Shown here piece by piece: positions 48,074-54,389 of a DNA stretch of 54,389 nucleotides. How positions within the stretch are numbered: position 1 is the stretch's first letter; every line of letters starts with the position of its first letter. Below the pieces are notes generated by a model. It was given only the letters and a program-made list of their open reading frames with translations, did not search any database and was not told the DNA's origin. The DNA comes from an uncultured Prevotellaceae bacterium. GTDB taxonomy: Bacteria > Bacteroidota > Bacteroidia > Bacteroidales > Bacteroidaceae. Position numbers and translations under genes: made by a program. The stretch is taken from NCBI GenBank assembly GCA_902776935.1, contig CACYRS010000026.1:1-54389 (forward strand), given 5' to 3'.

Positions 48074-51000
48074 TTAGAATGTAACGGAGATACCACCAGA
48101 AATGGTGCGGATAGCACTATAATACTGAGCACCAGAAGCACCAGTAATGCTACGACGTGGGTCAAGACCCTGACGCTTTGACCAAAGCCAAACATTGTCA
48201 GCTACACCATAAATACGGATCTTCTGTACGCCAACCTTAGTAGACCAAGACTTAGGCAGTGTATAACCCAGCGTGATGTTCTGCAATGAAAGGTAAGAGG
48301 CACTTGTAATGAAACGATCTGAAGTACCATTTGAATATGTATCCTGTGACTGATAACGTGGAACATCAGTATTAGTATTTGTAGGAGTCCAAGAGTTAAG
48401 AATATCCACATGCATACCAAAACCACGTGTATTACCCATCAGACTTGAGTACTCACTGTCATAAACATTACCACCTATCTGATACTGGAAATCGACAGAG
48501 AAGTCAAAGCCCTTCCAAGCCAGAGAAGTACCAAAACCACCATATACGTCTGGCATCATGTCACCAATGATGTAATCGTCAGATTCACTATAAGTGCTGG
48601 TTTTTTCTTCACCAATCTTCTTACGACGCTTCTCACCTACATAACTGTCAGGATTATCAATCTTCTGCCAGTTCGTATCATAGTAAATTTCCTTACCGTC
48701 AGCATCCTTCTCATAAGTATTCTTCCACCACTGTGAAAGACCTGTTTCTGGATCTACACCAGCGAAACGGCGAGTATAATATGAGTAACGCGACTCACCC
48801 TCCATATAGAAATATGAACCTGAAGAGTAACCCTTGCCTTGGAGATTATCCTGCCAAGTCTTACGAGCCTCAGCCAGCTCAGTAATCTCATTATGGTTTG
48901 AAGTCAAGTTTGCATAAGCTGACCATGTAAAGTCGTTGTTACGAATAATATCAGCATGGAGATCAATCTCGATACCTCTGTTAATCATGTTACCTACGTT
49001 AGCATAGTAACCAGTGTAACCAAATGATGCTGGAAGAGGATACCAAGAAAGCATATCGTTTGTCTTGTTTGAGTAATACTCAATGCTACCAGACAAACGT
49101 CCCTTCAGCATTGTGAAGTCAAAGCCAATATTAAACTTACCAGCCTTCTCCCAAGAAATATCCTCATTACCAAGTGCAGAAGGAACAAGTGACACAGCAT
49201 TGTTTGAGTTGTTAATGCTGTAGTAATTGATATAGCGGTATGAACCGATCTGGTCGTTACCATTCTCACCATAAGAAGCTTTGAACTTCAACTCGTCAAT
49301 CCACTTTACCTTGAAGAACTTCTCCTTAGAGATCAACCAAGCAGCACCAAGTGACCAGAAGTTACCCCAACGATTCTCGGGAGCAAAGTGTGAAGAAGCC
49401 TCATGAGTGAATGAAGTATGAAGATAGTACTTATCGTCGAAACTATACTGAGCACGGCCTACCCAACGTTCATCATTGTATTCTCCCATGGTTGAACTTG
49501 CACTACCCAAGATAACTGCACCAGCAAGCTCTTTATTGAATACAGAGAACATATTCTGCTTACCTGCCCACAGATCATAGTCATAGTTGCGTGTGTACTC
49601 ATGAGCTACCATCGCCTCAATACCATGTTTACCATAATCACCACGCCAGTTCAAACGCTGCTGATAGTTGTAGTTCCACCAACGCATGTGCTCCTTAGAA
49701 ACGATACCGTTAGATGATGCATACTGACCGAAGAATGGGTTAGTTGTACTTGTATAACGATACTCACGCATGTAAGCAGTGTTGATAGAAGTAAATGTGA
49801 ATCCGTAAGGCAGACGAATCTCAATAGTACCAGTAACATTAACAGTATTACCATCACGTTCACGGGTATCCAAAGCATTTGCAGAAAGAGGGTTAGATTG
49901 GCTCAGGTACGGACGATACTGGCCGTTGATTGCACGATCACCATAATCATAGAAAATCATACGTGACTTCTCATCATAAATAAACTGACCATTTGCATCA
50001 CGAATATATACAGGATAGATTGGTGCAATATTTATCAGTGAGAATGCGTTACCAGAGCTACCACTAGTACCATCATCACCCAGATAATTCTGCTTAAAGT
50101 GAGAGTAGCTTGCATTTGCACCAACCTTCAACCAAGACTTCAGCTGATAATCAGCTTTCAGACGACCAGTAAAACGTGAATAATCAGATCCAGTTGTAAT
50201 ACCTTCATTGCTGAGGTAATTGGCTGAAACGTAGAAGCTTGAACGATCTGTAGCACCATTTGCGCTTACTGTATACTCCTGGCGGAGACCTTTGTGATAA
50301 ACCTCATCTTCCCATGTATCAGGAGTCAGCATATAGCTAGAACCTTTATAGTCTATGATGCGACCTAAAGTAGCATTAGGATTCAGCTTACCATTAGAAC
50401 CAATCAAAAGCTGTCCTTCAGGAACGTTGTAAACATTATAACCAAGAGTAAAGTCACCACTGTTTGCAATCATTGCTGCGTTTGCCCACTGCCAAGCCTC
50501 ATTTGCATTATAACCCAGCTGATCTTGTGCATAAAGGTTCAGTCCACTATAATACTTCTCATAGTACTTGGCAGGGCTGTTTATAACCTCATAGTTAGGA
50601 GTAGCCTGCATGTTAGAACCCCATTTTGCATCAAATGTGATTGTAGCGTCCTTGCCACGCTTACCATTTTTTGTAGTAATAAGGATAACTCCGTTACCGC
50701 CACGAGCACCATAAAGTGAAGTTGAGGCAGCATCCTTCAATACTGTCATTGACTCTACGTCTGCAGGGTTGATGTCATTCAAGCTTCCATCATAAGGAGC
50801 ACCGTCTACTACGAGCAGAGGATCGCTATCAGCGTTGATTGAGTTCACACCACGAATACGGATTGTTGGTGTTGTACCAGGCTGACCTGTAGCACTGTAA
50901 ATCTGCACACCAGCTGCCTTACCCTTAAGAGCGTCAACAGCGTTGGTAACCTGTACTTTACCAATTTCCTCTGATCCAACTACAGAAGCAGAACCTGTGA

Positions 51001-51346
51001 ATGAAGACTTCTTCTGTGTACCATAAGCAACAACGATAACCTCGTCAACAACTTTGGCATCAGTCTTCAAGAACACGCGCATACCGTTCTTTGCCTTTAC
51101 AGTCTGAGTTTCATAGCCCAGATAAGTAATCTCCAGCTGATCTTTACCAGCAGGAAGAGAAACGGTAAACTGACCGTTTACGTTAGTGAGAATACCAGTG
51201 CTAGTACCCACAACCTTAACGGCAGCACCGATGATTGGCTGACCATCTTCCTGTGAGTAGACAGTACCGGAAACTTTTGTCTGTGCGAGCGCACTTCCCA
51301 AGAAGAGGAAGAGGCTACACATCAACATCGTTAGTCTTTTTTCCAT
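48074..51346 (-). CDS. SusC/RagA-family TonB-dependent transporter (second operon)
   Basis: 1090 residues. Signal peptide (MLMCSLFLFLGSALAQ), carboxypeptidase-regulatory-like domain (VSGTVYSQEDGQPIIGAAVK), plug region (VVAYGTQKKSSFTGSASVVG, IYSATGQPGTTPTIRIRGVN) and a barrel ending SAIRTISGGISVTF. It forms the outer membrane channel for the second SusC/SusD system. Overall similar to the first SusC but clearly diverged. The leader is long (about 170 bases) and holds a palindrome, which may be regulatory. No ECF sigma or anti-sigma gene is nearby. Confidence 0.94.
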   Translation of the reverse strand: MEKRLTMLMCSLFLFLGSALAQTKVSGTVYSQEDGQPIIGAAVKVVGTSTGILTNVNGQFTVSLPAGKDQLEITYLGYETQTVKAKNGMRVFLKTDAKVVDEVIVVAYGTQKKSSFTGSASVVGSEEIGKVQVTNAVDALKGKAAGVQIYSATGQPGTTPTIRIRGVNSINADSDPLLVVDGAPYDGSLNDINPADVESMTVLKDAASTSLYGARGGNGVILITTKNGKRGKDATITFDAKWGSNMQATPNYEVINSPAKYYEKYYSGLNLYAQDQLGYNANEAWQWANAAMIANSGDFTLGYNVYNVPEGQLLIGSNGKLNPNATLGRIIDYKGSSYMLTPDTWEDEVYHKGLRQEYTVSANGATDRSSFYVSANYLSNEGITTGSDYSRFTGRLKADYQLKSWLKVGANASYSHFKQNYLGDDGTSGSSGNAFSLINIAPIYPVYIRDANGQFIYDEKSRMIFYDYGDRAINGQYRPYLSQSNPLSANALDTRERDGNTVNVTGTIEIRLPYGFTFTSINTAYMREYRYTSTTNPFFGQYASSNGIVSKEHMRWWNYNYQQRLNWRGDYGKHGIEAMVAHEYTRNYDYDLWAGKQNMFSVFNKELAGAVILGSASSTMGEYNDERWVGRAQYSFDDKYYLHTSFTHEASSHFAPENRWGNFWSLGAAWLISKEKFFKVKWIDELKFKASYGENGNDQIGSYRYINYYSINNSNNAVSLVPSALGNEDISWEKAGKFNIGFDFTMLKGRLSGSIEYYSNKTNDMLSWYPLPASFGYTGYYANVGNMINRGIEIDLHADIIRNNDFTWSAYANLTSNHNEITELAEARKTWQDNLQGKGYSSGSYFYMEGESRYSYYTRRFAGVDPETGLSQWWKNTYEKDADGKEIYYDTNWQKIDNPDSYVGEKRRKKIGEEKTSTYSESDDYIIGDMMPDVYGGFGTSLAWKGFDFSVDFQYQIGGNVYDSEYSSLMGNTRGFGMHVDILNSWTPTNTNTDVPRYQSQDTYSNGTSDRFITSASYLSLQNITLGYTLPKSWSTKVGVQKIRIYGVADNVWLWSKRQGLDPRRSITGASGAQYYSAIRTISGGISVTF

Positions 51347-51422
51347 AAATCTCTCTCTTTTTTGTTAATTATTAAATGATTATACTTGTTTTTTATTGTA
51401 TTCTCACGAACGTTAGTTAATT

Positions 51423-51452
51423 AATAATAGTATGTACACGTACATTATTATA
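51423..51452. promoter_or_regulatory. Palindrome in the leader of the second SusC gene
   Basis: ATGTAC AC GTACAT (51431-51444) is flanked by TAATAAT-like arms that pair with a three-base offset. A possible TATTTTTG -7 box lies at 51530-51523 on the minus strand. It may be an operator or an RNA hairpin. Confidence 0.45.
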
Positions 51453-51678
51453 TAATAACAAGAATGCCTTTGCGGACATGAGTAATGGTATAATTCTGCC
51501 CTTTTTTGACACTTCTAGCTTGCAAAAATAATGCATAAGTTTATAAAAAACGAATAAATTTATAAAAAAGTCACATTTCCGCACCATTTTTTAACAATTC
51601 TACACACTCAATTGATTTAAATCAATCCAAAAGATTAATAATTGTTTATTTGACACAATGACCATTTATGCATAAAAT

Positions 51679-51714
51679 AAGGAGCAAACCGCAACTTTTT
51701 ACGGCCTGCCCCTT
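51679..51714 (-). terminator. Terminator after the coiled-coil lipoprotein gene
   Basis: A 13-bp stem with a few G-T pairs (AAGGGGCAGGCCG with CGGTTTGCTCCTT on the minus strand), followed by ATTTTAT. It lies 29 bases after the stop. Confidence 0.8.
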
Positions 51715-51742
51715 ACATATTGATTTCTATGACGTCTACGGC

Positions 51743-52591
51743 TTACTTCACAAGGATAACCAGATACTTGCTGGTGCTCCAGAAGAGCTGAGGATCGGTG
51801 ATGCGGAGAACATACTGCTTGTTGGCATCGCGCTGCAGAGTATATGAGCTTGATGGGTGAGAAGTAAGCATCTTGGCAGACTTGCTGTAGAGCTTGATCT
51901 CCTTGTCGATACGGATATCGATCTTTGTGAAATACTCCTTGTTGAAGTTTGAACGGAGCACCTCACCGTCGGCAAGGATATTCTGCTCCTTGAGCTCCTT
52001 CTTAGTACCGAACACAAACCATGCGGTGTGGAGTTCCTTATCCTGCTGACTGATGGTCTGAGTCTTCTGATTGGTCTCCTCAGTAAGGTTCTCAACATTT
52101 GTGTTCAGGTCGGCCACGCGCTCGTCGAGTTCAGCGATATGGATATCCTTCTTGTCGAGCTCCTCGCGCAGAGACTGAAGCTGACGGTCTTTCTCCTCCA
52201 TCTGCTCTGTGAGGTTGTCGATGATCTTCTTAAGCTGGTCGTTCTTAATACTGCCCTCACGAACCTGCTGCTTCAGCTTGTTGATGAGCTCCTTGTTCTG
52301 CTTCATCGCCTGCTGGATGAACTGCATGTTCTCGCGGATACGCTGTGCGCTGTTGGTGCCCTCACCCTGCTTGGCGAGAGTAACACGGCTCTGAGCCTCG
52401 GTAATCTCACGGAATCCCTCCTCGATGTCGCTCAAGGTGGTCATCATGTCGGTAATCTCACTCTCCTTCTGGGCGATGATGGAGTTCAGGGAGTCACGCT
52501 GAGCCTCGGCTGCGAGGTTCGCCTGTTTAACACCATCGGTACAACTGGCGATTGCCAGTGCACATACTGCAAAAATTGCTAATTTCTTCAT
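51743..52591 (-). CDS. Coiled-coil lipoprotein, unknown function
   Basis: 282 residues. Signal ends in a lipobox with Cys17 (LAIASCTDG). Residues about 25-185 form a long, nearly continuous coiled coil; the C-terminal 95 residues are a beta-rich domain (AWFVFGTKKELKEQNILADG, YTLQRDANKQYVLRITDPQL). The layout is common in Bacteroidetes envelope proteins, but the role is unknown. It is 19 bases after rsmI, probably in the same transcript. Confidence 0.8.
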   Translation of the reverse strand: MKKLAIFAVCALAIASCTDGVKQANLAAEAQRDSLNSIIAQKESEITDMMTTLSDIEEGFREITEAQSRVTLAKQGEGTNSAQRIRENMQFIQQAMKQNKELINKLKQQVREGSIKNDQLKKIIDNLTEQMEEKDRQLQSLREELDKKDIHIAELDERVADLNTNVENLTEETNQKTQTISQQDKELHTAWFVFGTKKELKEQNILADGEVLRSNFNKEYFTKIDIRIDKEIKLYSKSAKMLTSHPSSSYTLQRDANKQYVLRITDPQLFWSTSKYLVILVK

Positions 52592-52610
52592 ACCTTATAT
52601 ATTTTTAAAA

Positions 52611-53282
52611 TTATTGTTTTCCTGCAAGGATAATCACTATCTCTCCCTTGGGCTCATGCTCCTTGAAATGGGCTATCACCTCCTCGAGAGTACCACGCAC
52701 GCTCTCCTCATGGACCTTGGATATCTCACGGCACACACTCACCTGACGGTCGGCACCGTAAACCTCGGCAAACTGCTGGAGAGTCTTGACCAGACGGTAG
52801 GGCGACTCGTAGAAGATCATCGTGCGCTCCTCGTCTACGAGCGACTGCAGTTTCGTCTGACGGCCTTTCTTCTGAGGAAGGAATCCCTCGAAGGCAAACC
52901 GGTCGCAGGGAAGACCACTCGACACCAATGCCGGAACGAAGGCTGTGGCACCAGGCAGACACTGTACCTCGATGCCAGCCCTTACGGCCTCACGAACAAG
53001 AAAGAATCCGGGATCGCTGATGCCAGGAGTACCGGCATCGCTGATCAGGGCCACATTCTCACCAGCCTGCAGACGACTGACGATACCTGCCGATGTGCCG
53101 TGCTCATTAAACTTATGATGAGACATCAGCTGGTTGCGGATCTCGTAATGCTTCAGCAGGATGCCCGACGTACGGGTATCTTCTGCCAGCACCAGATCGA
53201 CCTCCTTCAGGATGCGTACGGCACGGAATGTCATATCCTCCATATTCCCGACAGGAGTCGGAACAATATACAATATGCCCAT
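52611..53282 (-). CDS. rsmI: 16S rRNA (cytidine(1402)-2'-O)-methyltransferase
   Basis: 223 residues. The tetrapyrrole-methylase-type fold is clear: LYIVPTPVGNMEDMTFRAVR, VLAEDTRTSGILLKHY, ALISDAGTPGISDPGFFLVR and PGATAFVPALVSSGLP. It methylates the 2'-O of C1402 in 16S rRNA using S-adenosylmethionine. It is shorter than the E. coli enzyme, as is usual in Bacteroidetes. A TAATTTTG box lies at 53300-53293 on the minus strand. Confidence 0.94.
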   Translation of the reverse strand: MGILYIVPTPVGNMEDMTFRAVRILKEVDLVLAEDTRTSGILLKHYEIRNQLMSHHKFNEHGTSAGIVSRLQAGENVALISDAGTPGISDPGFFLVREAVRAGIEVQCLPGATAFVPALVSSGLPCDRFAFEGFLPQKKGRQTKLQSLVDEERTMIFYESPYRLVKTLQQFAEVYGADRQVSVCREISKVHEESVRGTLEEVIAHFKEHEPKGEIVIILAGKQ

Positions 53283-53393
53283 AATCAGGTGACAAAATTA
53301 CAAAAAAAATGAAAAAAGCGCTCTATATCACACAATTTTTAATCTTTAAGACTGTTTTTTTTATTTTATTATGGTATTTTGCGCGCTAATTTG

Positions 53394-53401
53394 TATCTTT
53401 G
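53394..53401 (+). promoter_or_regulatory. -7 box of tdk
   Basis: TATCTTTG at 53394-53401, nine bases before the ATG at 53411. The TTG at 53399 lies inside the box and is rejected as a start. No good -33 TTTG at the expected place. Confidence 0.7.
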
Positions 53402-53410
53402 CAGACAGAT

Positions 53411-54001
53411 ATGACAAGAAATATATCAGGAGAGGCGCACCGTCCTGGAAGAATAGAAGTGGTGTGCGGCTCGATGTTCTCGGGCAAGACGGAAGAGCTG
53501 ATAAGGCGTATGAGAAGGGCTCAGTTTGCCAAACAGAAGGTGGAGATTTTCAAACCAGCCATCGACGTGAGGTATTCCGAGGAGGATGTGGTGAGTCACG
53601 ACCAGAAGCATATACAGTCGACACCCATCGACTCGTCGGCAAGCATCCTGCTGCTGTCGTCGGATATCGATGTGGTGGGTATCGACGAGGCTCAGTTCTT
53701 CGACATGGGACTGGTGGATGTGTGTAACGAACTGGCTAACCGCGGGGTTCGGGTCATCATAGCCGGACTCGACATGGACTATAAGGGTATCCCCTTCGGA
53801 CCGATGCCTGCGCTGTGTGCTATTGCCGACGATGTTACTAAGGTGCATGCCATCTGTGTGAAGTGCGGCAACCTGGCTTATGTCAGTCACCGCAAGGTAC
53901 AGAACGACAAGCGGGTATTGCTCGGAGAGACGCAGGAATACGAGCCTTTATGCCGGGAATGCTACCAAAAAGCACTCGAAAATGAAAAATCATCGGAATA
54001 A
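53411..54001 (+). CDS. tdk: Thymidine kinase
   Basis: 196 residues from the ATG at 53411. P-loop [17 protein letters not shown], the [11 protein letters not shown] Walker B/catalytic Glu motif, [20 protein letters not shown], and two zinc Cys pairs (ICVKCG and CRECY) match type II (tetrameric) thymidine kinases. It phosphorylates thymidine in the salvage pathway. Divergent from rsmI; tRNA-Lys follows. Confidence 0.95.
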   Translation: MTRNISGEAHRPGRIEVVCGSMFSGKTEELIRRMRRAQFAKQKVEIFKPAIDVRYSEEDVVSHDQKHIQSTPIDSSASILLLSSDIDVVGIDEAQFFDMGLVDVCNELANRGVRVIIAGLDMDYKGIPFGPMPALCAIADDVTKVHAICVKCGNLAYVSHRKVQNDKRVLLGETQEYEPLCRECYQKALENEKSSE

Positions 54002-54002
54002 A

Positions 54003-54034
54003 TTTGGTCAATTCAAAAATTATTCCTACCTTTG
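54003..54034 (+). promoter_or_regulatory. Promoter of tRNA-Lys
   Basis: TTTG at 54003-54006 and TACCTTTG at 54027-54034 with a 20-base spacer, 32 bases before the tRNA. Confidence 0.85.
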
Positions 54035-54066
54035 CACCCGCTTTCGAAAGATTGCACTATAAGGGA

Positions 54067-54139
54067 GATCCGTTAGCTCAGTCGGTAGAGCACAACACTT
54101 TTAATGTTGGGGTCTTGGGTTCGAGCCCCAAACGGATCA
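54067..54139 (+). tRNA. tRNA-Lys (TTT)
   Basis: 73 nt: acceptor GATCCGT/ACGGATC, D-arm TAGCTCAGTCGGTAGAGCA, anticodon stem CAACA/TGTTG with loop CTTTTAA giving TTT at 54100-54102, T-loop TTCGAGC. All stems pair. CCA is not encoded. Confidence 0.97.
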
Positions 54140-54153
54140 CAGAAATTCAATGT

Positions 54154-54180
54154 AAGTCGCTGATTATCAGCGACTTTTTA
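54154..54180 (+). terminator. Terminator after tRNA-Lys
   Basis: AAGTCGCTGA pairs with TCAGCGACTT around a three-base loop, followed by TTTATTTT. Confidence 0.92.
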
Positions 54181-54292
54181 TTTTACCTATCAATTTTGTC
54201 CCTTTTCTTGTCCCTCCATTGTCATCCTCTCACAATTAGCGCTGGTTCTATACGCGAACTTTTACGCGGATGCCCAGAACCTGATCGAGGAT

Positions 54293-54389
54293 TTACCAGA
54301 TTCTGGCTCGTTTCTCAGGAGCGAGATAGAGTTTGTCGCCAGCTTTGACGTCGAAGAGATCATACCAGTCGTCAGTGTTGGATACGATA
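54293..54389 (-). CDS. C-terminal end of an M13 family metallopeptidase, cut by the window edge
   Basis: The last 31 residues are visible, running to a TAA at 54295-54293. DDWYDLFDVKAGDKLYLAPE and the final RARIW match the conserved C-terminus of neprilysin-like M13 peptidases, which end in a Trp after an APE-R-R-IW pattern. The zinc site lies outside the window. These enzymes are normally exported and cut oligopeptides. Confidence 0.82.
   Translation of the reverse strand, partial: IVSNTDDWYDLFDVKAGDKLYLAPEKRARIW

Noticed and set aside
53399-53410. TTG start for thymidine kinase
   Set aside because: It lies within the -7 promoter box; the ATG at 53411 is better.

Overview
The window looks like a chromosomal piece of a Bacteroidales bacterium, most likely Prevotella or a close relative. 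Many genes start behind the Bacteroidetes promoter TTTG-N19/20-TAnnTTTG, Shine-Dalgarno sites are mostly weak, and the gene content (SusC/SusD pairs, PorX, a PorW-like lipoprotein, HU-HIG proteins, a smalltalk protein, DUF4248, VirE/DUF3987) is typical of that order. No rRNA, CRISPR array, transposase or integrase was seen.

Layout. 0-3.4 kb is accessory: a cut-off coiled-coil ORF, an AAA ATPase with operator-like palindromes, a YoeB/Txe-type toxin-antitoxin pair, and an HU-like protein with a chitobiase-type C-terminal domain behind an unusual AT palindrome. 3.4-8.3 kb (minus strand) holds a tRNA nucleotidyltransferase, a GH89 alpha-N-acetylglucosaminidase and a heparan-alpha-glucosaminide acetyltransferase-like membrane protein; the last two resemble consecutive steps of lysosomal heparan sulfate breakdown. 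8.4-20.1 kb (plus strand) holds housekeeping genes: DUF1599, a DoxX-type membrane protein running in frame into triosephosphate isomerase, a SPOR protein, folE, tRNA-Pro, aroA, a PorW/SprE-like TPR lipoprotein, porX and tsaE. 20.1-30.8 kb holds trxA, dnaE, psd, pssA, pyrH, birA, tadA, an M64 peptidase lipoprotein and a PorT-like barrel.

31.0-35.9 kb and 43.9-51.3 kb are two SusC/SusD operons on the minus strand; the second also carries a lipoprotein and a C10 cysteine peptidase with a C-terminal type IX secretion sorting domain. Between them (about 36.1-43.9 kb) lies the most unusual part: a cassette of smalltalk, HU/chitobiase, DUF4248, a 50-bp perfect AT palindrome inside 27-bp inverted repeats, four genes of unknown function, a VirE/DUF3987 primase-helicase-like protein and an M15 peptidase. 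The same 25-26-base repeat brackets its modules, and no recombinase is visible. The palindrome-plus-inverted-repeat layout recurs next to the other HU gene at 2.2 kb with different sequence but similar spacing and the same orientation relative to the HU gene. This pair is the best candidate here for an undescribed element.

51.7-54.4 kb returns to core genes: a coiled-coil lipoprotein, rsmI, tdk, tRNA-Lys and the end of an M13 metallopeptidase. All functional names come from reading motifs and recalled family features; no database search was run.
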